From positions 3,162,001 to 3,226,000 of the forward strand of contig NC_079241.1 in NCBI RefSeq assembly GCF_028009165.1: DNA of 64,000 nucleotides, read 5' to 3'. This stretch comes from Akanthomyces muscarius (Eukaryota > Ascomycota > Sordariomycetes > Hypocreales > Cordycipitaceae). Below the pieces are notes generated by a model. The model did no database searches, was not told where the DNA came from, and worked only from the letters and a program-made list of their open reading frames with translations. Made by a program: the position numbers and the translations under genes. Below, piece by piece: positions 23,610 through 33,961 of this stretch (positions are counted from its first letter, which is position 1; each line of letters opens with the position of its first letter).

Positions 23610-24679
23610 CTATCCGGTGTAGTGCATGTGGTGCGGCGGCTGCTGCTGGGGCGGAGGATACGCCACCGCCTGCTGTGCCGGCGCCGGCGAGACCGTCTTG
23701 TGGTACGAGGTGCCTGTGTGCTGGGGCATCACGGGGGCCGGCGCGAAGTAGCTCGTCTGCTGCTGCTGCTGCTGCTGATGGGCGTAACCCGGGCTGGCGT
23801 AGACGCCCTGCTGCGGCGGCGGCGGCGTGCCGTACATGCCTCCCTGCGGGTTGTACGCCGTCTCCTGCTGGGCAAAGGGCACGCCAGTGCCGGTCTGGGG
23901 CACGGCCTGGTAGGTGGTGGACTGCTGCGGGGGCATCATCATGACGCTGCCGCCGGCGATGTGGCGGACGGGCCGGCTGTGGAGGCCGGCCCGGCGGTGT
24001 CGGTGGATGACGACGGAGTCGACGACGAGGCAGATGAAGAAGAAGAGGCTGATGATACCGCCGTGTCAGTGACAGATCGTCGAATGAGGGCATGCATTGC
24101 ATCAAGTTCTGTAGGAGCATACGGGAGAGCACTTACAACTCGATCGCTCCGAGACCTGCGGCCGCGGCACCAATGGCGGCAGTGGTCGTGGTGTAGTCGT
24201 CGTCGTACCAGTCATAGTAGTAGCGGCGGTGGAGGTAGCGAAAGCCAAAGTCGTTGTCACTCAGGTCGCGGCCGCCAAAGAGGCCGGCGGCGAGGATGGC
24301 ACAGGCCGCGAAGCCGCCGAGCCAGAGAAGGTACTGGTAAATGTCGAGGACGAGGACGGCCCAGTAGTTGAAGGCGCGGGGGGCGCACGAGTGGGCGGCG
24401 ATGAGCCAGATGCTGGTGATGATTGTGCAGACGGACTTTCCCCAAAGTCAGCGTTTTGTTCTTTTCTTTCTTACGTTGCAACGAGGAGAAAAGGAGGAGA
24501 AGGCTTACAGTAAAGATTTGCACGTAGAAACCGGCGCCAATGACATTCGTGGTGACGAGGTAGCTGCAGAGACCGAGAATGACGACGGCGACGATGAGCT
24601 GCAGGATGCGAATGGTGATCCAACCCTTGGGATAGTTGGGCATGTGCTCCTTGCCCGGAGCTCGCATAGCGGAACCCAT
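23610..24679 (-). CDS. MARVEL-like four-helix membrane protein
   Basis: Exons 24679-24509, 24435-24137 and 24048-23610; 302 aa. Four hydrophobic helices are spread over residues about 18-170: RILQLIVAVVILGLCSYLV, a segment crossing intron 1, VLDIYQYLLWLGGFAACAIL, and AAGLGAIEFLFFFICLVVD, which crosses intron 2. This is the MARVEL-type topology seen in many fungal membrane proteins. Between helices 3 and 4 lies a Tyr/Asp-rich loop (RRYYYDWYDDDY). The cytosolic tail (about 185-302) is rich in Gln, Pro and Tyr, including seven consecutive Gln from a CTG-type repeat. Branch sites (GCTGAC) support both introns. Function is unknown; a role in membrane subdomains or traffic is a family-level guess. 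Confidence 0.8.
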
Positions 24680-26077
24680 CTTGTGTCGATTTTTTGAATC
24701 CGAGATCTCGAGGTCGTGTTGTGTGCGTATTAGTGGTGCGTGGTGTAGTGCCGACTCCAGATCGCAACTCTGTACAGTACGCAGTTGGCTTCTTCGCACA
24801 CACAATAAGCTGCCAAGCACCAGTTCGAAGAATAATAAAGACCAAGCTTTTTTACGCAACAAGGGACCCGTCAGCAGAGGCGGTCGGCCTCCTTATTAAG
24901 AGTATGCAGATCCATGGGAACCCTGGCCGTTGGCGGCGCCAACTAGTCACGTCTCTGGCGTTTTTTTGACCAACTTATTTTTAGTTGGTCCTCATGCAGG
25001 CACGCGCCCGCTGGCTGAGTCTGCCTCGTTTTTGTAGCGTTGCAAGCTGCCGCCGCGTTTTTTTTCTTTCTGGTTCAGCTGTGCGAGCCGACGAGATTAG
25101 CTTCTCCATCGGCAACGGGCGGGGAGTGGTTTCTTACTGCACTAGGCTGCGCCGCCGGCAGAGATTGGCTGAGACGGCATGGGGCGATTCCACTGCGGCT
25201 GATGGCGCAGTCTCTGTGCTGGTCTCCTGGTTGTGGTTTCTGCTTTGCCTGGAGCTGAGCGGCATGAGACATGAGAAGCAGCGTGCTCTTATGCACCAAC
25301 TCGTGCTTTGATTCGAGCCTCTTATGGCGACAGTCACAGTACATTTTGTGCTGTATTTTGGCCAGCCTTATCATCTCTCTTCTCTTGGAACGGAACGCTC
25401 GTTCAGTGAGACTGACAGTCGGGCAGGGTTCCGCCGGGCTGACAACCGGTCAGTGTCTCGGGTGGACCGCCAGCAAGATTGGCATCAGCCCTACCTCTTG
25501 GCGTGCCAGTTGGGCTCACAAGTCGGAAACACCATTTGCTCCTTCAGAAGACATCTTCTGCCTCACAGCTGAGTCGAGCTGTCACTTTCATTCTCCGGGC
25601 TCTGACTTTGCACAATGGAGAGCTCCTTCCTATTAGCACCCAGCAGATCCTCTTGAAGCCGTTTCCCGACCAAGTTATGGGTAGCATCTTCTGTCGAGCT
25701 TCGCGCCATCGCATTGGTTGCCCAAATTTGGTGCCCAGCTAAAAGATCGGCCTGGGCCTACCCTGGCGGTGTCTCAAACCTAAAAGGGGTTCTTAATCAA
25801 CAGACGGTGCCTTTTCTTTCTGTGCAACGCGCCCACGATGCTGTGGATGCTGTGGAAAAGTGGACAGTTCAACTTTGATGATGAGCTGGAAGCAGGGGCG
25901 CACCTGCCGCGCTGCGGTGGCTTGAGGCGAGGCGTTGCTGTTCATCTCAATCCAGGCATGGAGTCACTTACGGAGCACCAGCAGAGCCTTCGGGTTTGCA
26001 ACGGCTATGCGAGATACGACGGAGTTTATTTGCATTACGGTACAGCTAAGGCACATCGATACGCATCAGCATATTAA
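24680..26077. other. spacer upstream of the MARVEL-like gene
   Basis: No gene is supported in this 1.4-kb stretch. The part next to 24680 is presumably the promoter of the MARVEL-like gene. The remainder shows unremarkable mixed sequence. Confidence 0.4.
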
Positions 26078-26800
26078 ATGGCGTCGGCTGCGCGGTCAGA
26101 CAATCAGTGTCTCTTGACACGCATTTCCCCAGAGCTGTTGAAAATGGTGCTGTCATACCCCGAACAGTGACCGCAAAAGCCTTCGAGCAGCAACCCGCAC
26201 CCTGGGAGCGTTCGTTCCTCTGCGAATCCAGCGTGTTTTCCTCTATGCAAACTCGCGCAACATTGAGGTCTTCCGCGCCGTTGCCGATCATGAGGCGCTG
26301 CGCCACGGCGTTAAGGAAATTGTCTGGGACGATGCGCAGCTCAAAACTCACCATGTCCACAGTGCGGGCGACTTGCCGAACTCCATAAATCAAAACGCCA
26401 TCGCCGCGGGTCATGACTGCCCCCTACTTGTGCCTTGGCTGGACCTCGACGAAGAAGGAGCGCGTCTTGTCGAGGAAGCATGGCGGCATTCAGTGTGGCT
26501 TGCAAACTCGTTCAGCTACCACAGGAAGCTCATACTGGACCAACAGGAGGTTCTGGATTCCGCGGCGGATGTCGTGGCGCTCAGCCATGGGTTGGCGCGC
26601 TTTCCGTCGCTCAGGCGCATCACGCTCACGCCGAGCGCCCACGGCCTCTTCGCTAGCCGTCCATTGTATCCAACACCCATGTTGCGTGAGTTTTCCAAGC
26701 ACCTTGGCTACCCGCTGCCGGAGATCTGGTTCGGCGTGTATGAGACAGGACTTCTGCGCGTCCATCCGTGGCAAGACATCCTCCTCGATACGCTGCCATG

Positions 26801-26835
<35 letters not shown>

Positions 26836-27900
26836 GTTGGAACAATCTAGGCGACCCTATTCCGCGGGAGTACTACCGGCATAACCTTCGATACGGTCCC
26901 AACTGCAGCATCGAAGACTACCGGAACATATAGCGCGGGTTCCGCGTGTTGATGAGGACGCTGGCCGAGAGCGAGCACCATGTCGCCGAGTTTGTCATGC
27001 CGACGGACCTCCACCGCCAGGGAATGACTTGCGCCATCTTTACCCGGCGAAGTCAGGAAGCGGACGACTTGGCGGCACTCTTGTCCACGCCGGGTTTCCG
27101 GCACCTCGACTTGGCCCTTTTCACGGGGTATGGCTTGCCCGAAGACTGGGACGATTTAAGCATGGGCTCATTACGACAGCTGCTGGCCGGTGCACCACAA
27201 CTTGAGCATTTCAGTTTCTCTTGTTCTACAGACCCCGGATCCGATCAGCCGGCCGTCCTTGTGCAAGAGATATTCCCCGTGGCATCGTGGCCAAACCTGC
27301 GGCATTTTGGTATCCACCAGCTCACCGTGGTGGAAAAGGTAAAGTCAGACATGTACATGAGGATGCAGGTTTGTGCCGTGACAAGGGTCCAAATTCCCTT
27401 CTCGCGGTAATAGAAGCCGGCGGTGTGGGGGATGACGGCTGGGATGCCGGTAGCGACTGTTACGGCGACAACACGCAGGGCATAGAGGCTGCCGGGGGCC
27501 GTTGCAGTCAGGCCTTGTCTCCCTACTATCGGCGCTGCCAGTCTCGCTTCGCTCTGTCAAGCTAAGCCAGCTTGCCTTTGAAGAAGAAAACTCGTACCAT
27601 ACGCTGCTGTGTGACATGCGCGACAAGCTCGGCTGGAGGAACCGTGCTCCTGACCAAAGACCCCATGTGAGACTCATCTTTCACGTGAAAACCATGGAGG
27701 AGATGGAATTTCCAGAACCAACTGATGACCCAGCGGATTATCTACTTGTTGACGAGCCGGCAAACATGTATCTGTACAGCAGTACAGAGACGAACGGTAG
27801 CCCGAACCCCTTTTCAGAAGACTGGCCCAATTTCCCAATCGCAGGCATAGGAATTGTTGGACGAAGCTATGCTGATCCATCGTTCAAGAAGCAATGGTAG
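26078..27900 (+). pseudogene. decayed F-box-family gene
   Basis: The 5' part from ATG 26078 encodes an F-box-like start (LLTRISPELLKMVLSYP). A one-base excess in the C run at about 26158-26161 then shifts the frame. The new frame continues the same domain (NSDRKSLRAATRTLGAFVP, then IEVFRAVADHE and KEIVWDDAQL) for about 210 codons. That frame ends at TGA 26799, directly followed by 32 C. Beyond, homologous-looking sequence resumes (NNLGDPIPREYYRHNLRYG), meets an in-frame TAG (26931-26933), and runs on through LMRTLAESEHHVAEFVM to about 27330. The final part returns in another frame (SLLSALPVSLRSVKLSQLAF) and ends at 27900. F-box proteins of this fungal family are hundreds of residues long. The lesions could be real decay or, in part, assembly error around the C run. 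Confidence 0.7.
26802..26833 (+). repeat. 32-bp poly-C homopolymer
   Basis: An uninterrupted run of 32 C within the F-box pseudogene, just after its in-frame TGA. It may be a real homopolymer or a sequencing or assembly artefact. Confidence 0.9.
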
Positions 27901-29269
27901 CCGGGCAGCTTGGACTATGTAGAGGGGGCTTCGCCCGTGTGCTAGCAGTCTTACTCTCGCACAACGGCGAATTCTGTACGAAGTGACTTGAAGTGGCGAG
28001 AGTGAACATTTTCTTACCGCGGATACAGGTTTTGTGAATGAGCTGAGGGAATTGATTGGCGACGAGAAAGTCATTAGAGCGGTAATTGGTTGTCGTGACT
28101 GAAGATTACAGTCCTCTGAAGAGTATTGTAGCTTCATGTTGAGAAAGACGGACCACGCAGCGCTTTAAAAGAGACTTGGACGATAGCGAGCCTTTTATGA
28201 ATAAGAAAAAGTCACATTTGTCCTGGTTGACCAAGTGTGGATTACCCGATTTTCGATCTCGGTCTAGAGATCAAGCTGGCTTGGCGATGCCGGGCGCACC
28301 AGTCCCGTCACTGGGTTGTGGGCCAGCTCGAACCCAGCGGGAGTTTTGGAAAGTCCATGCCGGCAAAAGAGACTTGTCTACTTTGATGCGCAATCAGCTT
28401 AGTGATTTTCAAGTTTGCATTGTCTCGCAATGCTGCTGCTTTCATGCATGCACGCACGCACGCCGGCGCATTTCAACTCCGTACCCCATGCCGCCCGCCG
28501 ATCTCAGGTCGCCGTCCCCTCTTTACTAACAACGCCAAAGAACAAATCCCCGTACAGTTTTCCCGTTCATCTCACCGAAGGTTTTTTTATTGCGCGATAG
28601 CAATGCCCATAATTTTTATATATTTAAAATGTAGCCATTTGCAGAGTCCTGTCTGGCCACGGTTCCGCCACACGAGGGCAGACGAGACGGAGCGGCTGGC
28701 GGCGGCCCCTGTGATCTTTTTTGGCCCGAACGCCGCCGGTTCATCTGTTGCCGATTCAGCAGCATTCCCGGAGAACTTGGGCGCAACGCTAACAATAGCC
28801 CAGTAAACAATCGGACACCACCGACACGGCAAATAGCTGGACCCTACATGTTTCTCCGCGCCATTCGCGGGGAATTAGTTTACCACGACACCACCAGCCA
28901 CATCGACCTTCCCCAATGGACAGTGAGGCGTTTCCAGTCTCCCAGTCTCCTTCCTGCTTTTGCACTTGTTCCCGTCTTACGTATGACTGGCGGCTTCAGC
29001 TTGTTGCGGTCAGATATGTAGTTCCGGCGCCAGAACCACTTATGTCTCATGCACGAGACCATGTGCCCGTAGCGCTGATCCCGAGCTCCAGCATGGGAGC
29101 AGGCAGTGTTTTTTGACAGACGATGCCATTTCGGCGTTATGCATAGCTGAAGCTTGAAGAGACGGAAGCCGCAACGGTCGGTGGGCGAATTCGGTCCGTT
29201 GTGGACAATGGGCATTGGCCAGGAATGGGCGTGAGCTCCCGAGGCACGGACATGGGCTTTGGGGAAGTG
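27901..29269. other. spacer between F-box pseudogene and cutinase-family gene
   Basis: No gene is supported. It includes an AT-rich patch at about 28605-28630 and mixed sequence. No convincing tRNA was found despite one B-box-like stretch. Confidence 0.4.
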
Positions 29270-29276
29270 TATAAAT
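29270..29276 (+). promoter_or_regulatory. TATA box of the cutinase-family gene
   Basis: TATAAAT lies about 120 bp before the start codon, a typical distance for a regulated fungal secretory gene. Confidence 0.6.
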
Positions 29277-29350
29277 GGTCTCACACACGCCCTTCAGTCC
29301 ATGGTAGCCGTGTCCCCGTAGTCTTTCTTCTCTTTCCAAAGTCCATACCC

Positions 29351-29386
29351 CTTCTTCTTCTTCTTCTTCTTCTTCTTCTTCTTCTT
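29351..29386 (+). repeat. (CTT)12 microsatellite in a 5' UTR
   Basis: Twelve perfect CTT triplets end 9 bp before the cutinase-family start codon (29396), between the TATA box and the ATG, so probably within the transcribed leader. Confidence 0.9.
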
Positions 29387-29395
29387 TCCGTCAAA

Positions 29396-30187
29396 ATGGT
29401 CCACGCCCTGAGCGCCCTCGCGGCCATCGCCGCGCTCGCCTCCACCGCCGTCGCCGCGCCCGCCGTCGTCGAGCCCCGCGTGAGCTGCGCGTCCGGCGTG
29501 TACATGATTGTCGCGCGCGGCACGGGCGAGGCCGTCGGCGAGGGCAAGCCCGGCCAGGTCGCCGCCCTCGTCGCCGCGCGGGTGCCCGGCTCGGCCAGCG
29601 TCGCCGTCGACTACCCGGCCTCGGCGCTGCGCAGGCGCGCCGCCAACGTCATCTACCCGGCGTCCGTCACCGCCGGCATCAACGACACCAAGAAGAAGAT
29701 CCAGGACTACGTGGCGCAGTGCGGCGCCGGCAGCAAGATTGCCCTCATCGGGTACAGCCAGGGCGGCAACGTCATGACGGACCTGCTGGTCGGCGGCGTC
29801 CTCAAGCCTGCGCCTCTGGACGACAAGTACCACAAGAACAGTGAGTTTTTGCTTCTTCTACTTTCCAAAAAAGAAAAAGAAAAAAGAAAGTACAGTCTGC
29901 TAAACAAGACCGTAGTCATTGCCGTCACCGTCTTTGGCGACCCGACGTTCGCCCCCAACCAGAGCTACGACTACGGCTCCAACGCCCACGGCAGCGGCGG
30001 CATCTTCTCGCGCGAGAACAACGCAGGCGAGCTGGCCAAGCTCAACGCCATGGCCGGCAAGCTCGCGAGCTACTGCGACGCCGGCGATGTGGTCTGCGCC
30101 GACGGCAGCGACAGCAGCGTGCACGGCGCCGAGGTGGCCACGCACGCCCAGGAGGCGGCCGACTTTATCGTCGCCCGTGCCCATTAA
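29396..30187 (+). CDS. secreted cutinase-family (CE5) serine esterase
   Basis: Exons 29396-29840 and 29916-30187; 238 aa. A signal peptide (residues 1-20, ending in VAAPA) is followed by the small alpha/beta-hydrolase of the cutinase/acetylxylan esterase family: an early Cys (CASGVYMIVARGTGE), nucleophile S121 in GYSQGG, and later CDAGDVVCADGSD with candidate catalytic D211, then H218 in SVHGAEVATH. Four Cys fit two disulfides. Members cleave cutin, acetylated xylan or other esters outside the cell; substrate choice cannot be told. The intron has a TGCTAAAC branch site. I start at 29396 because it immediately precedes the hydrophobic signal; the longer in-frame extension upstream crosses the CTT leader repeat. 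Confidence 0.88.
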   Translation: MVHALSALAAIAALASTAVAAPAVVEPRVSCASGVYMIVARGTGEAVGEGKPGQVAALVAARVPGSASVAVDYPASALRRRAANVIYPASVTAGINDTKKKIQDYVAQCGAGSKIALIGYSQGGNVMTDLLVGGVLKPAPLDDKYHKNSEFLLLLLSKKEKEKRKYSLLNKTVVIAVTVFGDPTFAPNQSYDYGSNAHGSGGIFSRENNAGELAKLNAMAGKLASYCDAGDVVCADGSDSSVHGAEVATHAQEAADFIVARAH

Positions 30188-30456
30188 CGGATGGGTATGG
30201 ACCTGTTGTGAAGGGGGAAAAAATGTATATAAAACTACGCTTGGCGCGGATTATCTGACGTGTATACGTGAACAGCCATGTACATAGCCAAAGATGAATG
30301 TCTTTACGAAAGTATTGTTAGCCATATCATGGTATTGTTAATGCGGCTTGCATCCGACGTCTGCGAAAATAACGATAAACAGAGTCCCGTTTATTTCTAT
30401 ACAGCTCTTACAAATCTAAAGCAACTCTATTTTTCCCACCAACCAGCTCTATCAGC

Positions 30457-31727
30457 TTAAAACTTGTAGACCTGGTCCTTGCTGTAGCCAAGTTCCTGCA
30501 GAGCACCCGACAGCTCGCCCTGGTCCTTGGGGCTGACCTTGTTGCCGGAGATGGCCTTCATCAGGCCGGGGGGTCCGCATACGAAAATCTTGATGTTCTC
30601 GCTCTTGGGCTCCGGGAGGACCGTCTTGAGCAGGTCCTTGGTGATGAAGCCCGTGTTGCCCTGCCAGCCCTTGGGGGCCTTGTCGAGGACGTAAAAGGCG
30701 CGGAAGCGCTGGGGGTACGTGTTCTCGAGCTCCTCGAGCTCCTTCTTGAGGAGAATGTCCTCCTTGCTGACGTTGCCGAACACGACGGTGACCTTTGTCT
30801 TGTCGTTTGCGTTTTGGAAGATGCCGCGCGCCAGCTGGAACATGGGGGTGATGCCGGTGCCGCCGGCGATCAGGCCGATGTGGTCGTGCTTGTTCTCGGC
30901 CCAGGCGTACTTGGGGAGGGGGCCCTTGATGTCGAGCGTCTGGCCGGGCTGGAGGTTGTGGATGTGGGTGCTCATGGGGCCGCCGGGGTACTGCTTGACG
31001 AGAAGCTCGACGTAGCCGGGCTCATCTGGGAGGCGCATTAGCAGAGGTTCACAAGCGTTAGCTGATGGCGACGCGACGGCAACGTACTCTCGTCGTTGAT
31101 GGGGGTGTAGGGGCGGAGGGTGGCCTTCTCGTCACCCTCGCCCTTGAACTTGGTCAGGACGGCGCTGGCAATGGGCAGGCCGGGCACCTGGTTCTTCTCG
31201 GGAAGCTCGAAGCGGAAGCGCTTGGTGTTGTGGTTGACGTCGACGACCTCGGCAAGCTTGAGCGACAGGAAGCCCTGGTCGCCGCCGGTAAAGGCAGCCT
31301 GGGCGGGCTGCTTGGAAGCGGCGCCGGCCTTGGCGCCGCCGCTCAGGGTGCTGTAGTAGTAGGCGCCGCCGCCGAGGACCGCCGCGCCGAGGATGTAGAT
31401 GGTGGCATTGCTGCCGCCGCCGCCGCTGGGGCTCGGAGGAGGCGGAGGAGGAGGAGTGGCAGCGGTCTTGGGCGCAGCGGCAGCAGCGGGTTTGGCAGCA
31501 GAAGGGCCAGTCTCGGTCGCGAAGCGACGAGCGTGCTGTGATCTTGGTCAGCGTCCGCGGTTGGGTCGGCTTGGTCGGCTTCAATTTGCTTTGAAATCAC
31601 GTCGCAGAATGCCGACAACAAAAACGAGCGCAGGCTTAGGAACCGATTGCGTTCAACACCAGAGGAGAACAGAAGCACATACCATTCTAAGCGGCTGAGC
31701 CGCACGGAAAGCAGATCGAGCAAACAT
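30457..31727 (-). CDS. mcr1: NADH-cytochrome b5 reductase, mitochondrial (Mcr1)
   Basis: Exons 31727-31683, 31535-31088 and 31025-30457; 353 aa. A basic mitochondrial targeting sequence ([21 protein letters not shown]) precedes an Ala/Pro linker and one transmembrane helix (about residues 48-64, [16 protein letters not shown]). The ferredoxin-reductase fold follows: FAD-binding RPYTPIND and [18 protein letters not shown]-binding [12 protein letters not shown], and the terminal CGPPGLM. The chain ends QVYKF. Mcr1 passes electrons from NADH to cytochrome b5 or erythroascorbyl acceptors at the outer membrane or intermembrane space, supporting sterol synthesis and oxidative-stress defence. It is convergent with the cutinase-family gene. 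Confidence 0.95.
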
Positions 31728-32431
31728 TGTGAACGATGTCTGGATGTTGATAAAGGTTCAATTGGCCTGCGAGAATGAATATGCAGGGACGTGGTGCAAT
31801 CAATCTGCGGGAGCTACCGGGAGCTCATTGACGTAACACAGCACAGCAACCACTGTGAGCTCCCCACCAAAAACAGATGACGCCATGCACGTGATATGCA
31901 ACGCGACACCTAGACCCAACGGACACAACTCGGATTTACACGGCTCTGAGCCCACGGCTAGCGGGTGCTAGTAAAGGCGATTATTTATAGCATTGTTTTA
32001 TCCAACGGCTGAAAATACTTTATTTGCTTTAATCCTACACTTTTTTGTGTGGCCACTGCAACGATGCCCCGCTGTCCTGTTTCCCGTCTTCCTCCTCCTC
32101 TTGGCATGCATCTCTATTCCAGTCAGCTGTAGATGTATAATCATTCAAACTCATTCCACATAGGAATGGCTGGACGGAGCCAAGACCCATGACTTCAATT
32201 GCGTGATTTGAATGGAGGACATGCTGTCATGTTGACAGCCCTTTTGGCCTCTGCGTTCGGACTCGGGCAATGCCTCGTCACTTTGTGTTGCTCCAACTCA
32301 GCGTTCTTGCTTAGGTTGGTATTGTAAGCTTGGACATGTCAATCGTAGTGAAGCCACGTTCTTGTTGAATCGATTGGGCTGGGGAGATCCTGTTCTTTAT
32401 TTGCTTTCTTCATGATGAGGCTTCTCTCCTC
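31728..32431. other. spacer between mcr1 and the Nbp2-like gene
   Basis: This contains the mcr1 promoter and the 3' flank of the SH3-protein gene. No gene or distinct element is recognised. Confidence 0.4.
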
Positions 32432-33961
32432 TCATCGGTGCTGGGAGCGAATGTTTTCTTCTTCCTTTAATGCGGCAATAGCCTTTGAATCCCTTGATGT
32501 CTGGCAAGATGACCGCTTGTCTTCTTTTGGGGTTGCGACATCACTCTCCTTGGGAAGCGTGGGCGTATCCTGAGATTGGTTGATCGTTGGAGTGCTCGTC
32601 TGGCTGCCGCCACGCTGGCCATGGTAATGCACCACTTGAGGCGGAGCCTGTCCAGCTTGAATACCCAGCTGCTCAGTTGGGTATGGGTTGAGATCTTTGC
32701 TCGAGGTAGAGAACATGGACACCACGGGCTGGTGGTAGCCGTTGGTGCCGCTGCCGCTGCCTGTTGGCTGGCTGTAGTTAAAATGTTCGGCCTGTGTTGG
32801 GGTGCTGACGTCGTTTCCGGAGCTCATGGGATCGTTGAGATTACCCGTGAGGCTGTTCATTCCTCCTTCAATATCACGCAGAAGCCTCACATACTCCTCG
32901 GGCACGAGCCCGCTCTCCTGAGTTTTGGGATCTTCAGCCACCAACCAGCCCTGGCCGTGTCGGTACGAGACCCAGATTATCTGGCCTTCCACGAGGGGAA
33001 GTTCGTTTTCGTTTTCGCGCGCAAAGTCGAAAAGAGCGACAGCCTTTCCGTGAAATTCCTCGTCGGGCGAGGTGATGGTGAATTGGTAATCCCGTGAATA
33101 GCGGGATTGGTCCGCATCCTGAAAAGTAGACGACGCAGGGGAGCTTGCATTCTCCGAGCCGACATACTCATCATGGGGGCGACCAGCCTGGTCAAAGTGG
33201 TACGCACGACTGTGCCGTGATTGATCGGAAGGATATGTGACAAACTCGCCGCCAGGGCCGTTCGCTTCTCCTCCTTGGTTCACGTAATATTTTTCACGGC
33301 CATCGCCGCCGGTACCAACATAGTAGCCCCTCTCGCTGTCGTAGTTGGAGGGATTTAGAATCTGGCTACGGCGTGCGCCGCCGGCTGATGCGGTAGACTT
33401 GTGCTTACGGTGTCGAGTGGCCACTACAGGACTCTGCAGATCTTCGTCTTCACTGTATGGTGGGCCGCCGTCACCACAGTGAATGGGGGGGATATCATGA
33501 CCGCGCGAAAGTCCCTCGGAGCCCCAGAAGTGCGAAGAAAAGCGCTGGTCCCACGCAACAGGGGGGTCCGACAGTCTGCGACTCTCGCTGGCGGGAGTAG
33601 TCCATCCCGACGGCGGCCCCGACGACTCTGGAGGAGGCCCATAATGTAGTGGATTTGTATATGGGTATGCGAAATCGCGCACGAGGGTGTATGAGAGGGT
33701 GGAAGGGAAGAGCGGAAAGGCGTTGGATTCTGGCCTCGACTTGGAAGGGACAGAGCCCGTCGAGAATTGGGAGAGACGGTTCCTCGAGACGTGCGACATT
33801 GGTCGGGAGAGTGTTGAGCGGCGTGTGGAGGCCGTGGGCGTGGGCGTGGTCGTGGTCAGCGGTGGCAGCGCCGATGGGCTAGCCTTGGGGGCGGGAGAGG
33901 AGTCGTTGGCAGAGGAGTTGGAGCAAGTAGAGGTCGGAGTCATAGCCGCAGTCGTCGTCAT
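32432..33961 (-). CDS. SH3-domain protein, Nbp2/Skb5-like
   Basis: One exon of 509 aa. A single SH3 domain lies at about residues 303-360, with the ALFDFARENENELPLVEGQ start, the conserved WLVAEDP core and the LVPEEYVRLL end. The flanks are disordered and rich in Ser, Pro and Tyr, with repeated SRYSRDY/SRHSRAY blocks at about 250-290. The domain sequence and layout fit the Nbp2/Skb5 group, adaptors that bring the Ptc1-type phosphatase to MAP kinase pathways (HOG and cell wall integrity) or bind PAK kinases. Partner prediction rests on family knowledge only. The C-terminal helix (SKAIAALKEEENIRSQ) is charged. Confidence 0.82.
   Translation of the reverse strand: MTTTAAMTPTSTCSNSSANDSSPAPKASPSALPPLTTTTPTPTASTRRSTLSRPMSHVSRNRLSQFSTGSVPSKSRPESNAFPLFPSTLSYTLVRDFAYPYTNPLHYGPPPESSGPPSGWTTPASESRRLSDPPVAWDQRFSSHFWGSEGLSRGHDIPPIHCGDGGPPYSEDEDLQSPVVATRHRKHKSTASAGGARRSQILNPSNYDSERGYYVGTGGDGREKYYVNQGGEANGPGGEFVTYPSDQSRHSRAYHFDQAGRPHDEYVGSENASSPASSTFQDADQSRYSRDYQFTITSPDEEFHGKAVALFDFARENENELPLVEGQIIWVSYRHGQGWLVAEDPKTQESGLVPEEYVRLLRDIEGGMNSLTGNLNDPMSSGNDVSTPTQAEHFNYSQPTGSGSGTNGYHQPVVSMFSTSSKDLNPYPTEQLGIQAGQAPPQVVHYHGQRGGSQTSTPTINQSQDTPTLPKESDVATPKEDKRSSCQTSRDSKAIAALKEEENIRSQHR

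Noticed and set aside
28251..28345. Possible tRNA (B-box-like GGTTCGAG on the minus strand)
   Set aside because: No cloverleaf can be drawn and the B-box ends do not match the consensus.
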